From contig NZ_CANMIW010000008.1 in assembly GCF_947498005.1 (NCBI RefSeq), forward strand, positions 116,319 to 180,318: a stretch of 64,000 nucleotides of DNA, read 5' to 3'. The position numbers and the translations under genes are program-made. Positions 45,715 to 55,608 of this stretch are shown here, one piece after another; the first letter of the stretch is position 1; each line of letters opens with the position of its first letter. Source of the DNA: an uncultured Winogradskyella sp. (lineage in GTDB: Bacteria > Bacteroidota > Bacteroidia > Flavobacteriales > Flavobacteriaceae). Below the pieces are notes generated by a model. It saw only the letters and a program-made list of their open reading frames with translations. It was not told where the DNA came from and searched no databases.

Positions 45715-47397
45715 ATGGATATGAAACATGTCTCAAACCTAAAATTACTTATTGCATTAACGCTTTGCGCTACGATAGTTAGCTGTAATCGTTCTTCTAA
45801 TGATGGCAACGTAGATAGTGCCACTGGATGGAAAATTAACGATAAAAAAGGTGGTTTTCAATACAACACCCAATTCAAGGAGCAAGAAACGCCTCCAGGA
45901 ACATCTTTTATAGAAGGTGGAACTTTTACAATGGGTAAAGTGCAAGATGACCCAATGCATGATTGGAATAATACTCCAAATCAACAACACGTTCAATCTT
46001 TTTACATGGATGAAACTGAAGTTACAAATCTTAACTACACGTTTTATTTAGATTATTTAAAGAACGTATATCCACCAGAAGATCCTAACTATGCATTAAT
46101 ATATAAAGGAGCACTTCCTGATACATTAGTATGGAGAAACCGTTTAGGATATAACGAAATGATGACTGAAAACTATTTGCGTCATCCTGGTTATGCAAAC
46201 TACCCAGTAGTTGGTGTTAGTTGGATTCAAGCAGTTGAATATGCAAACTGGAGAACAGACCGTGTAGCTGAAATGGCTTTGCAAGAGTCTGGTTATATTA
46301 AAAGAGATGCTCACCTTACTGACGTAAATGCTGAAAGTACTTTTAGTACGGACACTTATATAAATGCACCTTCTCAAACTTATGGTGGAAACACAGAAGT
46401 TCTTGAAGGCGGAAAACGTAAGCAACAAACAGATGCTGAAGGTAACCCTGTGAATGTATATGCTAGTAGAGAAACTGGATTAATCCCAGTAAAATATAGA
46501 CTACCTACTGAAGCAGAATGGGAATATGCTGCATTAGGAATGAGTGAATTACGTAGCTATAATGTTTATAGAGGTCGTAAAAAATATCCTTGGGATGGTC
46601 AGTACACAAGATCTGGAAAACGTGTAAATCGTGGAGATCAAATGGCTAACTTTAAGCAAGGAAAAGGTGATTACGGTGGAATTGCAGGATGGTCTGATGA
46701 TGGCGCTGATATTACAGCAGAAGTTAAAACATACTCTCCAAACGATTACGGTTTATATGATATGGCTGGTAACGTTGCAGAATGGGTAGCTGATGTTTAC
46801 AGACCTATCGTTGATGATGAATTTAATGATTTCAACTATTATAGAGGTAACGTTTATTCTAAAAACGCAATTAACGAAGATGGAACAGTGAAAATTGTTA
46901 CTGTTGATGAGATTGTTTACGATACTTTACCAAACGGTAAGATTGTAGCAAGAGATTTACCAGGAGAAATTGCAAGAGTACCTGTTGATGAAGAAGAAAC
47001 TTATTTAAGAGCTAACTTTAGCCAAAGTGATAACAGAAACTTTAGAGATGGTGACAAACGTTCTTCTCGTTACTACAGAGAAAGCTTTGATGAAACAGAA
47101 GGAAGCAAGAACAATGACACTCGTAAGATGTATAATTCTCCAAAACATACAGTAGAAGTTGATTCTGCTGAAGGTAAATTAATTAGAGAATATGATAAAT
47201 CTAGTAGTAGAACTTCTTTAATCAATGATGATGTAAGAGTTTACAAAGGTGGTTCATGGAGAGATAGAGCTTATTGGATTGATCCAGCTCAACGTCGTTA
47301 CTTCCCACAAGATATGGCAACTGATTACATTGGTTTTAGATGTGCAGTTTCTAGAGTTGGTTCTAAGAGCCAAAAAGGAGGAAAAAGACGTAACTAA
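45715..47397 (+). CDS. gldJ: Gliding motility lipoprotein GldJ
   Basis: This 560-aa outer-membrane lipoprotein of the gliding and type IX secretion machinery has a signal sequence ending ATIVSCNRS (lipobox Cys22) and a formylglycine-generating-enzyme-like (FGE-sulfatase) fold. Motifs include FIEGGTFTMGKVQ near the start, ETEVTNLNY, PVVGVSWIQAVEYANWR, RLPTEAEWEYAALG and GNVAEWVADVYRP, with the final GGSWRDRAYW. A second in-frame ATG two codons in (45721) is an alternative start. Divergent from porU; porV, porU and gldJ stay together in related genomes. Confidence 0.96.
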   Translation: MDMKHVSNLKLLIALTLCATIVSCNRSSNDGNVDSATGWKINDKKGGFQYNTQFKEQETPPGTSFIEGGTFTMGKVQDDPMHDWNNTPNQQHVQSFYMDETEVTNLNYTFYLDYLKNVYPPEDPNYALIYKGALPDTLVWRNRLGYNEMMTENYLRHPGYANYPVVGVSWIQAVEYANWRTDRVAEMALQESGYIKRDAHLTDVNAESTFSTDTYINAPSQTYGGNTEVLEGGKRKQQTDAEGNPVNVYASRETGLIPVKYRLPTEAEWEYAALGMSELRSYNVYRGRKKYPWDGQYTRSGKRVNRGDQMANFKQGKGDYGGIAGWSDDGADITAEVKTYSPNDYGLYDMAGNVAEWVADVYRPIVDDEFNDFNYYRGNVYSKNAINEDGTVKIVTVDEIVYDTLPNGKIVARDLPGEIARVPVDEEETYLRANFSQSDNRNFRDGDKRSSRYYRESFDETEGSKNNDTRKMYNSPKHTVEVDSAEGKLIREYDKSSSRTSLINDDVRVYKGGSWRDRAYWIDPAQRRYFPQDMATDYIGFRCAVSRVGSKSQKGGKRRN

Positions 47398-47420
47398 GAA
47401 ACGTTTAATAATATTTAAGA

Positions 47421-47451
47421 AAGTCCTGATAAATTTATCAGGACTTTTTTA
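47421..47451 (+). terminator. Terminator after gldJ
   Basis: A perfect 26-bp palindrome built of AAGTCCTGATAAA and its complement is followed by further T residues. It ends 12 bp before murF, so murF may depend partly on readthrough or a promoter hidden in this region. Confidence 0.9.
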
Positions 47452-47462
47452 TTTTTAAGCCT

Positions 47463-48743
47463 ATGGAAATTGCTGATATATATTTAAAATTTAAGTCCAC
47501 TTCTGGCATATGTACAGATACAAGAAAACTTAAACAAGATTGCTTTTACTTCGCTTTAAAAGGCGATAATTTTGATGGTAATAAATTTGTCTCAAAGGCA
47601 TTTAATGGTGGTGCTAAATACTGTGTTGTTGACGATAAAACTTCTGTAATCAATGACCAATGTGTTTTAGTAGAAGACGTATTAACAACATTGCAAACTT
47701 TAGCTTCATATCACAGAAAAGCCATAAACATACCCATTATTGCTTTAACAGGAAGTAATGGAAAAACCACTACTAAAGAACTCATATATGCCGTTCTTAA
47801 TACAACATATAATATAAAAGCCACTATAGGAAACCTAAACAACCATATTGGTGTTCCTTTAACATTACTCCGATTTACTGAAGATTTAGACTTTGGTATT
47901 GTAGAAATGGGTGCTAACCACCAAAAAGAAATTGCATTTTTAAGTGATATTGCTCAACCAAATTATGGATTAATTACCAATTTTGGAAAAGCACACTTAG
48001 AAGGGTTTGGCAGCATAGAAGGTGTTATAAAAGGCAAAGCGGAACTTTATGATTTTATAAAATCTCATGATGAAACCATATTTGTAAACCGTGATGACCA
48101 AAAGCAAATAGAGCAAGTTGCTGAATATGAAAAATTGATAACCTTTGGTAATGACGTTGCCAACGATTGTGTTGTTTCTTTTGTAGACGCAAATCCTAAC
48201 GTAACACTAACTTACAAATCGGTACAAATTAATAGCAAACTTATAGGCAGTTATAATTACGCAAACATCGCTGTAGCGATTGCCATTGGTCAACATTTTA
48301 ATATTTCTGTTGAAAACATTAAGCAAGGTATAGAAAACTATGTACCAGATAATAATAGATCGGAGATAATTAAAAAAGGGAGTACAAAAATAATCTTAGA
48401 TGCTTATAATGCTAACCCAACAAGTATGTTAGCAGCACTCCAAAACATGAAACAATTAAAGGCTGACAATAAATTTCTTTTTCTTGGTGATATGTTTGAA
48501 TTGGGTGCTGAAGCCGAAAAGGAGCATCAAGCTATTGTAGATTTTGCTGAAAACAATTTTGAGAATAATATATTCTTAATTGGACAAAATTTCGGAAAAA
48601 CACAAACTAAAAGAACTACCAAACGCTTTACAAATTTTCAAGATATAAAGTCAGAGATTGCATCATTGGCACTCCAAAATGCCACTGTTTTAATTAAAGG
48701 ATCTCGTGGTATGGCTTTAGAGCGACTCTTAGATTTGATTTAA
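47463..48743 (+). CDS. murF: UDP-N-acetylmuramoyl-tripeptide--D-alanyl-D-alanine ligase MurF
   Basis: This 426-aa Mur ligase adds D-Ala-D-Ala to the UDP-MurNAc tripeptide in the cytoplasm. The N-terminal domain is TDTRKLKQDCFYFALKG, then the ATP loop GSNGKTTTKE, EMGANHQKEIAFL and the C-terminal ILDAYNANPTSMLAAL. Unusually, it stands apart from the main division cluster, immediately after the gldJ terminator. It is convergent with the TonB-dependent receptor gene. Confidence 0.96.
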   Translation: MEIADIYLKFKSTSGICTDTRKLKQDCFYFALKGDNFDGNKFVSKAFNGGAKYCVVDDKTSVINDQCVLVEDVLTTLQTLASYHRKAINIPIIALTGSNGKTTTKELIYAVLNTTYNIKATIGNLNNHIGVPLTLLRFTEDLDFGIVEMGANHQKEIAFLSDIAQPNYGLITNFGKAHLEGFGSIEGVIKGKAELYDFIKSHDETIFVNRDDQKQIEQVAEYEKLITFGNDVANDCVVSFVDANPNVTLTYKSVQINSKLIGSYNYANIAVAIAIGQHFNISVENIKQGIENYVPDNNRSEIIKKGSTKIILDAYNANPTSMLAALQNMKQLKADNKFLFLGDMFELGAEAEKEHQAIVDFAENNFENNIFLIGQNFGKTQTKRTTKRFTNFQDIKSEIASLALQNATVLIKGSRGMALERLLDLI

Positions 48744-48772
48744 TTTTGAGAACAATTTCTACACAAACTATT

Positions 48773-51145
48773 TTATCTTATTCTACCACCTGAATAAGTC
48801 ATAGCTTCTCCTTTACCAAAACCATAACTTAATCCTAAGGTAACAAATCGACCACGTTGATCAAAACTATAAGTTTCAAAAGTTGATTGATAGACGTTAC
48901 TTTCAGATATTCTTGATTCAAATAAATCTCTAACTCCTAAGTTAACCACAGCTTTTCCTTTAAAAATTTTTTTTCGGATTCCTAAATCTAAAAAAGCGAA
49001 ACCTGTTACTTCTCCTTGAATTGTCTTATAACCCGACTGATATCTTCCGGTTAATTCTAAATCTATATCTGCTGGTAATCCTATTTTTGCCCCTAGCCTA
49101 GATGACCATTGACGACCAGAAAAATCGAAAGATTGTGTTTCGAAAGTGCCGTTACGATCAAAATAATTATAATTAAAATCTCCTGTTAATGTTAACCATT
49201 TACTAGGACTGTATTTACCATTAGTTTCAAAACCTACAGAACCATTAGTACCAATGTTTTCTGGTATTGTAGTTGTTACATTATCTTCAAAAGTAGATAC
49301 GCGCTCAATAACATCTGTAGTATATTTATAATATACACTAGAACTAAACGAGGCTTTACCTATTTTATAAATACTCGTTAACTCATAAGAATCTGTAAAT
49401 TCTGGCAGTAAATCAGGATTTCCAATCCTAATATTAAAGTTGTTTCTGATATTAAAAAATGGATTTAAATCCCATAACCTTGGTCTAAAAATACGTCTAG
49501 AAAATCCTAATTGAAACGAAACAATATCACTAAGTTTATACGACGCATGTATGGATGGAAAATAATCCGTGAAATTCTGATAATTAGATTCATCCGTATT
49601 GGTTAAAAGCGTTTCTAAATCTGTATTTTCTAACCTTAAGCCAGCTTTTATTCCCCATTTTTCTAATTCATAAGCACCTGTAAAGTAAATACCTAATACC
49701 TTTTGATTGTATTCAAAATTATTAGTTAAGTCCTCGTTCACAACATATGAACCTCCTTCTAAATCTCTTACTTCATAGTTGTTCCCTACATCATTAATTA
49801 CGTATTGCGCACCAGCTTCAATAGTATATGTATCAGATAACGGATTTGTATAATCTACTTTAAAAGTATAGTCTGCTTGTTGAAAATCAGTATCTGTTTG
49901 CTGATCACTATTGGCATCAGTTCCAGAAATAGTTCTATTTTCAAATTGAGATGATTGGTCTTTCCCGAAGAATCTTCCTAAAGCACTTAATAATAAAGAA
50001 TGGTCTTCATTATTTTTGAATTGCTTTTTATAATTAAACTCATATTGATATTTAGGGTTAGTCGCTTCTGTAGTTTCACGCCTTAACCAACTTGAAGTTA
50101 GTATGTTATTTGAATCATAAAACCTAAACTTAGTTTCCGAAGGTTGGTCTTCTATTTCGTAAGCAAAATTCCCTGATAAGGTTAATACATTAAGATCATT
50201 TATATGATAATCTGTTCCTAAAGTGATATTATAAAATGTTTCATCTCTATAGGCTATTCCGTCGCTGTAAATGATTTCATCATCGACTAAATTTCTATTA
50301 ATGGCTTCACTCTCTCTTGGCAAAGAGCGATAACCAGCTCCTATTTGAGTAAACAAATTGAATTTCTCAGTTCTACGATTAAGACTTATACCAATACTAT
50401 GATTATCTGGTGTACCTGTATTTAATGATATAGAACCATTCCATCCCCTTTTTTCTTCTTTCTTGAGAATAATATTTAAAATACCTGCTGTCCCTGAAGC
50501 TTCATACTTAGCGGAAGGGTTAGTTATAACCTCAATACTTTCTATCATATCTGCAGTAATTGTACCTAATGCGTTACTAGATTCGTCAGCTAAAACAGAA
50601 GGTTTTCCATTGATTAAAATCTGAACACCAGAGCTTCCTCTTAGGCTAATTTCTCCTTCTATGTTAACTGCAACGGATGGTACATTGTTAAGTACTTCTA
50701 ATGCACTTGCACCTGTACTACTTATATCCTTACCAATATTAAAAACCCGTTTATCTAGTTTAAATACAGTTTTAGACACTTCAGCCCTAACTACGACTTC
50801 ATCTAGAATTTCATTATCTTCAGAGAGTTTAATTTTACCTAAGTCAATTTTTGAATTGGTAATAGTAAAATCAGTAATCGTTTTAGTTTTATAACCCATA
50901 AAACTTACTTCGATGTAAAAATCAGCTACCGATGTATATATTTGAAACTCCCCTTTATCATTAGTTGTTGTACCCGTAATAATGGCTTTAGAATTATTTT
51001 TATAAAGCGCAATAGTTGCATATGGAATAGGTTGCATCGTTGCTTCTTCAACCAACGTACCAATGACATCTATCTCTTTTACTTGAGCTACCAAAGTAGA
51101 ACACGCTACTAATATCAACAGCGTAAATATTTGTCTTGAATACAT
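48773..51145 (-). CDS. TonB-dependent receptor with outer membrane beta-barrel (non-SusC type)
   Basis: This 790-aa outer-membrane protein has a signal peptide (ends near STLVAQ), a carboxypeptidase regulatory-like domain (about 25-120), a plug domain (about 130-230, with ALEVLNNVPSVAVNIEGEISLRGSSGVQILINGKPS) and a barrel ending GLSYGFGKGEAM. It is probably an uptake channel for iron chelates or another substrate; no SusD partner is adjacent, so the cargo is unclear. It is a single-gene unit. Confidence 0.92.
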   Translation of the reverse strand: MYSRQIFTLLILVACSTLVAQVKEIDVIGTLVEEATMQPIPYATIALYKNNSKAIITGTTTNDKGEFQIYTSVADFYIEVSFMGYKTKTITDFTITNSKIDLGKIKLSEDNEILDEVVVRAEVSKTVFKLDKRVFNIGKDISSTGASALEVLNNVPSVAVNIEGEISLRGSSGVQILINGKPSVLADESSNALGTITADMIESIEVITNPSAKYEASGTAGILNIILKKEEKRGWNGSISLNTGTPDNHSIGISLNRRTEKFNLFTQIGAGYRSLPRESEAINRNLVDDEIIYSDGIAYRDETFYNITLGTDYHINDLNVLTLSGNFAYEIEDQPSETKFRFYDSNNILTSSWLRRETTEATNPKYQYEFNYKKQFKNNEDHSLLLSALGRFFGKDQSSQFENRTISGTDANSDQQTDTDFQQADYTFKVDYTNPLSDTYTIEAGAQYVINDVGNNYEVRDLEGGSYVVNEDLTNNFEYNQKVLGIYFTGAYELEKWGIKAGLRLENTDLETLLTNTDESNYQNFTDYFPSIHASYKLSDIVSFQLGFSRRIFRPRLWDLNPFFNIRNNFNIRIGNPDLLPEFTDSYELTSIYKIGKASFSSSVYYKYTTDVIERVSTFEDNVTTTIPENIGTNGSVGFETNGKYSPSKWLTLTGDFNYNYFDRNGTFETQSFDFSGRQWSSRLGAKIGLPADIDLELTGRYQSGYKTIQGEVTGFAFLDLGIRKKIFKGKAVVNLGVRDLFESRISESNVYQSTFETYSFDQRGRFVTLGLSYGFGKGEAMTYSGGRIR

Positions 51146-51234
51146 TAAATTTGTTTTAGTACTAATTTAAAATTTTTCTTGCAGTTATAATATAATAATC
51201 AGGATTTTAACCCCTAACAAATACAATCGTAAAA

Positions 51235-51270
51235 GCAAAAAATCCCGATCTACAAATGTAAATCGGGATT
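51235..51270 (-). terminator. Terminator after tRNA-Val
   Basis: Arms AATCCCGATT and AATCGGGATT flank a short loop, followed on the minus strand by T residues, 9 bp after the tRNA. Confidence 0.85.
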
Positions 51271-51279
51271 CTTATTAAG

Positions 51280-51354
51280 TGGGCGACAAGGGATTCGAAC
51301 CCCTGACCCCTTGGGTGTAAACCAAGTGCTCTGAACCAACTGAGCTAGTCGCCC
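51280..51354 (-). tRNA. tRNA-Val (anticodon UAC)
   Basis: A cloverleaf on the minus strand has a 7-bp acceptor stem GGGCGAC/GTCGCCC, D-arm TAGCTCAG, anticodon stem CTTGG/CCAAG with loop TTTACAC (anticodon TAC, read UAC), T-arm GGTTCGAATCC-type, and discriminator A. The CCA end is not encoded. The -7 box TATCTTTG is just upstream at 51371-51378. Confidence 0.97.
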
Positions 51355-51370
51355 TTATTATTAAGGACTG

Positions 51371-51378
51371 CAAAGATA
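51371..51378 (-). promoter_or_regulatory. -7 box of tRNA-Val
   Basis: TATCTTTG on the minus strand, a perfect TAnnTTTG match, lies 17 bp before the tRNA. Confidence 0.6.
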
Positions 51379-51528
51379 CTCTAGTTTTTAATATCTCAAA
51401 ACATTTTTTAAAAATTTTTTATTTTATTTTTTATTGATCAATTTCTTCCATTGTTTTGACCATAAATAGCATTTCTTAATAAACAAATTTATACGATTTT
51501 AATATATTAGGTCTCAAACAAAAATCTA

Positions 51529-53019
51529 TTGAAATATTACTCTTATATAGACGAATTCAGCCTGAATATTGAAGAACTCATTAGTTTATCTCCATATAAA
51601 CTAAAAGAAATTATTGACAAGCTAAGCAAGCAAGACAAAAAATATAAAAAAGTAATAATTAACGGGCTAGAAGACGATACACTTAGATCATATCATGTAA
51701 CCGTAGAAAAAAACCCTTGGTTAAAACATATGCTCTTCGAAAAATTTGATAAGCTCGAATTATCTCAAATCGAGCTTAATATAGAATACTTAAACTATTT
51801 GGGTGGTTTTAAATTTTTCATTGAACCATATCTACGACCTATCCTTCCCAATCTTATAAACCAATTAATTGAAAAAAATGAATTAAAACTTTTACTATAT
51901 ATTCTTAATCAAACCGATATATTTTCTAGCAATTGTGAAAAAGATGTTATTAGCATACTTAAGAGAAAAGTTAATAATGCTATAAATTATTTAGATCAAA
52001 ATTCATTAAATAATTTAGATGAGAATATAAAATATATTAAAAATTATCGTTTTTACGAGACACTCAACTTGTATGAACCACATTTAAAGGTTGAACTCAT
52101 TAAACTCTACGACAATATAATTGCAATCGTAACGCAATTTGATGTAGATGCAGACGATCCTATATTTAGATTTGTTTCTCAAGCTCAAGTCGCTTTTCAA
52201 AAAAGTCAGATTGACGATGTAGCTACAAAGTTATTCATCGATAACAATGCTGAAAACGCAAAGGATTATGCCTATAAAAATTCTTCTATAAAAGAAAAAA
52301 AGTCAAATAAACCTATATATCAACAATATGGTATCTATTTGGTTTTGGGAATAACTACTGTAATTGTTTTACTTTTTGCCATTACTTTTAAACGTGGACA
52401 AAGTTATCAGGAAGAACAAAATACATCTCAAACAGAATTGAACAGTAAAAAAAAGAAGAGAACTACGTACGATAATCGCATTCGATTTTATTATTCTCTA
52501 AAAAGAATAACTAAAAAAGGGCGTTCAAATAATATTTCAGTTGGTGCCACAGAAATTCAACCATTTTCTAATCCTTTCCCTAAAACATTCAAGCCTATGA
52601 CTAACGACACAATGGCCTCTGAAAATATAAATGTACAAATAGCTAATGGAACAGGATTTGATTTAATAGTTTTTAAAATGATTGAAGGCCAAGATGAATC
52701 TATTTACATTCCAAAAGACAAAACACGATTTATCGCACTGAATCCTTTAGATTCATTACTTTTTTATAGTGGCAGCAACTTTGTATCCTCTAAATTTTCG
52801 AATTTTACACAGAATATGGTAATTTCTGACATTTATAAAGTAGGTAAAATTGAAAGTGCTCCGATTTCTACAATTAATATAACCGCAATAGACTCAATTA
52901 ACAAGTTTAAAAGAAGGTTGATTTCCCGAAAAAATATCGAAGCAACTGAAAATATTACACTTAACAAATTGAGTATCGACAATTTATACAGAGCATATTA
53001 TAATAAATATGTTAACTAA
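51529..53019 (+). CDS. Unrecognised single-pass membrane protein
   Basis: This 496-aa protein starts at TTG 51529. Residues 1 to about 270 are a mainly helical, Lys- and Asn-rich soluble part. A single hydrophobic helix (YGIYLVLGITTVIVLLFAITF, about 277-297) is followed by a Lys-rich stretch and a mixed C-terminal domain (about 310-490) with no signature I know. It is very AT-rich. It is encoded alone between tRNA-Val and the convergent folC gene, with which its stop codon overlaps. It could be an accessory or lineage-specific gene; function unknown. Confidence 0.7.
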   Translation: MKYYSYIDEFSLNIEELISLSPYKLKEIIDKLSKQDKKYKKVIINGLEDDTLRSYHVTVEKNPWLKHMLFEKFDKLELSQIELNIEYLNYLGGFKFFIEPYLRPILPNLINQLIEKNELKLLLYILNQTDIFSSNCEKDVISILKRKVNNAINYLDQNSLNNLDENIKYIKNYRFYETLNLYEPHLKVELIKLYDNIIAIVTQFDVDADDPIFRFVSQAQVAFQKSQIDDVATKLFIDNNAENAKDYAYKNSSIKEKKSNKPIYQQYGIYLVLGITTVIVLLFAITFKRGQSYQEEQNTSQTELNSKKKKRTTYDNRIRFYYSLKRITKKGRSNNISVGATEIQPFSNPFPKTFKPMTNDTMASENINVQIANGTGFDLIVFKMIEGQDESIYIPKDKTRFIALNPLDSLLFYSGSNFVSSKFSNFTQNMVISDIYKVGKIESAPISTINITAIDSINKFKRRLISRKNIEATENITLNKLSIDNLYRAYYNKYVN

Positions 53020-54233
53020 AGAACTTCAGCCACTACGAATGTACTGCCTCCAACATAAATTAAATCTTCTCTTTTAGCATTAGATTTTGCCATAGATAAA
53101 GCTTCCGAAACGCTATGAAATGAATCCCCTAATAATTGATATTTTGCAAATTCGAGTCTTAATAATTCAGCATCCAAACCACGTTGAACATTTGGTTTGC
53201 AGAAATAATATATGGCTGAAGAAGGAAGCAAAGGGACAATAGTACCCAAATCCTTATCGTTAACCACACCAAAAACAATATGAAGTTGATTATAATCTGT
53301 ATTTTCAATTTGATTTAATACATACTTTAAACCTTCCTTATTATGAGCTGTATCACAAATAATCATAGGATTGTTATTTAGAACTTGCCATCTACCTTGT
53401 AATCCTGTGTTTTTTACAACCTTTCTAAGTCCAGTTTTTAAATTGCTATCAGAAATCTTAAGGCCTTTAGTCTTTAGAACTTCAACGGATTGTAAAACGG
53501 TCTTTATGTTGTGAATTTGATATGATCCTTTTAAGTCACTCTCTAAAACTCTCTTTATGTTTTGGTCTGCGAAATAAATATCAGATTGTGTCTCTTTTGC
53601 TTTACTTATAAATACAGTTTTGGTTTCGGAATGTGTTTCTCCAATAACTATTGGAATCTTGTTTTTAATAATTCCTGCCTTCTCTCCTGCTATTTCAGTG
53701 AGCGTATTTCCTAAAAACTGCGTGTGATCAATACCAATATTGGTAATAACCGATAATTCTGGAGTAATAATATTAGTTGAATCTAAACGACCACCTAAAC
53801 CTACCTCAATAACAGCAATATCTACTTTTTGCTTAGCAAAATAATCAAACGCCATACCGACAGTCATTTCAAAAAAAGACAACTGATTTATTTCAATAAA
53901 AGGGCGATTCTGCTTTATAAAGTTAATTACAGCCAGTTTACTAATAACTTTACCATTTATACGAATGCGTTCTCTAAAATCCTTTAAATGTGGTGATGTG
54001 TATAAGCCAACTTTATAACCTGCTTCTTGTAAAACAGAAGCCAACATATGACTTGTAGATCCTTTACCATTAGTACCTCCTACATGTATGGACCTAAATA
54101 AAGCTTCAGGATGATTTAAGTGTTTTGCTAATTTAAGCGTGTTAGATAAGTCTTTTTTAAAGGCTGAGTTTCCTTTATTCTGATACATTGGAAGCTGTTG
54201 AAACATCCAATTTACAGTATGTTGATAGTTCAT
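53016..54233 (-). CDS. folC: Bifunctional folylpolyglutamate synthase/dihydrofolate synthase
   Basis: This 405-aa ligase adds glutamates to folate and makes dihydrofolate. ATP motif GGTNGKGSTSHMLASVLQ, then VGLYTSPHLKDFRERI, and later EVGLGGRLDSTN and DIAH-type CDTAHNKEG. It follows the tonB gene by 3 bp; the start is ATG at 54233. Confidence 0.95.
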   Translation of the reverse strand: MNYQHTVNWMFQQLPMYQNKGNSAFKKDLSNTLKLAKHLNHPEALFRSIHVGGTNGKGSTSHMLASVLQEAGYKVGLYTSPHLKDFRERIRINGKVISKLAVINFIKQNRPFIEINQLSFFEMTVGMAFDYFAKQKVDIAVIEVGLGGRLDSTNIITPELSVITNIGIDHTQFLGNTLTEIAGEKAGIIKNKIPIVIGETHSETKTVFISKAKETQSDIYFADQNIKRVLESDLKGSYQIHNIKTVLQSVEVLKTKGLKISDSNLKTGLRKVVKNTGLQGRWQVLNNNPMIICDTAHNKEGLKYVLNQIENTDYNQLHIVFGVVNDKDLGTIVPLLPSSAIYYFCKPNVQRGLDAELLRLEFAKYQLLGDSFHSVSEALSMAKSNAKREDLIYVGGSTFVVAEVL

Positions 54234-54236
54234 AGC

Positions 54237-55124
54237 TTATTGACCTACATCAAAATTAATACTTACAAAGCCAACTTGAGTTGTTGGTGCATCTGCATCA
54301 GATGGCCATTTATGTGACATTGCTATTTTCTTTGCTGGTGCAAGTAAACATGGATGTGTATTAGTAGAACCTTTAATACCTGGCTCTGCTTTTATTACTT
54401 TACCTTGTCTATTGACCTCTATCTTAACTACCACTAATCCATATTCATTACAATCTTGTTTGTAAATTTGTTTTGATGGTCTACCTCTACCACCTAAGCC
54501 ATAACCAACGCCACCTTTTCCTGGTCCTGAACCTCCAAAATAACTTGGCGCATAAGGATCGCCATCTAACTGGCCTTTATTTCCACCTTGACTATCTGGT
54601 CCTTCACCTCCATCAGTATTACCCTCGGCATTTTTTACGCCTCCTATAAGATTATCTAGTTTACGCTTTTTCTCTGCTTCCTCTTTACGTTTCTTTTCTT
54701 CAGCTTCTCTTTTTTCGCGTTCCACACGTTCTGCTTCTGCTTTTATTTTAGCTTCTGCCTCTGCTTTCGCTTTTGCCTCTGCTTCTTTTTGCTTTTTTAT
54801 AGCAATAGCTTCAGCATTTTCTTGTGTCATAACCTCTTCAGCTTTAGTTGAGGCTTCGGTTGGCGTAACTTGTGTTTCTTCTGGCACAGACTCTTCTACT
54901 ACTTCTTCCTCTACAACTTTATCTTCAACTGCCTTTCTTGGCTCACTTAGCGGTTTATTTCCACTACCAAAATCAGTTGTTCCAAAGTTAACAGCAACAC
55001 CATATTCTTCAGGTGGATCCATATACTGAGGACCAACAACAAACAATAACAAAAGTAAAATCAAAGTAATAAGTACTGTGATTCTTGCTGAATTACGTTC
55101 GTGTTTAGTCTCTAAATATTTCAC
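54237..55124 (-). CDS. tonB: Energy transducer TonB
   Basis: This 295-aa inner-membrane-anchored protein has one N-terminal helix (about 15-35), a Glu/Pro-rich and then Lys/Ala/Glu-rich spacer (about 65-155; repeated EAKAKAEAEAK-type pattern, possibly coiled coil), a glycine-rich bridge, and a C-terminal domain (about 225-295) with VVVKIEVNRQGKVIKAEPG. It transmits energy to outer-membrane receptors. It is the last of exbB-exbD-tonB before folC. Confidence 0.92.
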   Translation of the reverse strand: MKYLETKHERNSARITVLITLILLLLLFVVGPQYMDPPEEYGVAVNFGTTDFGSGNKPLSEPRKAVEDKVVEEEVVEESVPEETQVTPTEASTKAEEVMTQENAEAIAIKKQKEAEAKAKAEAEAKIKAEAERVEREKREAEEKKRKEEAEKKRKLDNLIGGVKNAEGNTDGGEGPDSQGGNKGQLDGDPYAPSYFGGSGPGKGGVGYGLGGRGRPSKQIYKQDCNEYGLVVVKIEVNRQGKVIKAEPGIKGSTNTHPCLLAPAKKIAMSHKWPSDADAPTTQVGFVSINFDVGQ

Positions 55125-55211
55125 TTTGTAGTTTATTTAATAGACCTACTAGGTTATATAAACCAAGAAGGTTATTGTTTGATAATATCAAACTTTCAAA
55201 AATGATGCCGT

Positions 55212-55604
55212 TTAATTTGGTTGAACAGCCAATATCACTTTAAATTTATTTCGGTTAGCGATATCCATCACTTTTACAACATTCTCTACAGGAACAGATT
55301 TTTCTGCTCTTAAAACAATGGTAGGCGCATCTTGATTAGACAGAATATCTAATAACCGCCTTTCTAAAATAGCTTCGCTCACTCTTTTTTGATCTATATA
55401 ATAAGTCAAATCTTTCTTGATACTTACAGCTGTAGATTTCTTGTTTTCAGTTTTACCACTCGCCTTTGGTAATACAATATCAATAGCATTAGTACTTACC
55501 AATGTCGATGCTATCATAAAAAATATCAATAACAAGAATACAATGTCTGTCATTGACGCGAAATTGAACTCTGGTGTTATTTTATTTCGTCCTCTAATAT
55601 TCAT
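55212..55604 (-). CDS. exbD: Biopolymer transport protein ExbD
   Basis: This 130-aa ExbD/TolR protein has a basic N-terminus, one membrane helix containing the proton-path Asp (FASMTDIVFLLLIFFMIAST) and a periplasmic domain (VKVMDIANRNKFKVILAVQPN). It works with ExbB and TonB. It follows exbB by 4 bp. Confidence 0.95.
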   Translation of the reverse strand: MNIRGRNKITPEFNFASMTDIVFLLLIFFMIASTLVSTNAIDIVLPKASGKTENKKSTAVSIKKDLTYYIDQKRVSEAILERRLLDILSNQDAPTIVLRAEKSVPVENVVKVMDIANRNKFKVILAVQPN

Positions 55605-55608
55605 AAAA

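Noticed and set aside
51146..51528. Genomic island at tRNA-Val
   Set aside because: No integrase, no repeat of the tRNA end and no mobile genes were seen nearby; flanking genes are core functions.
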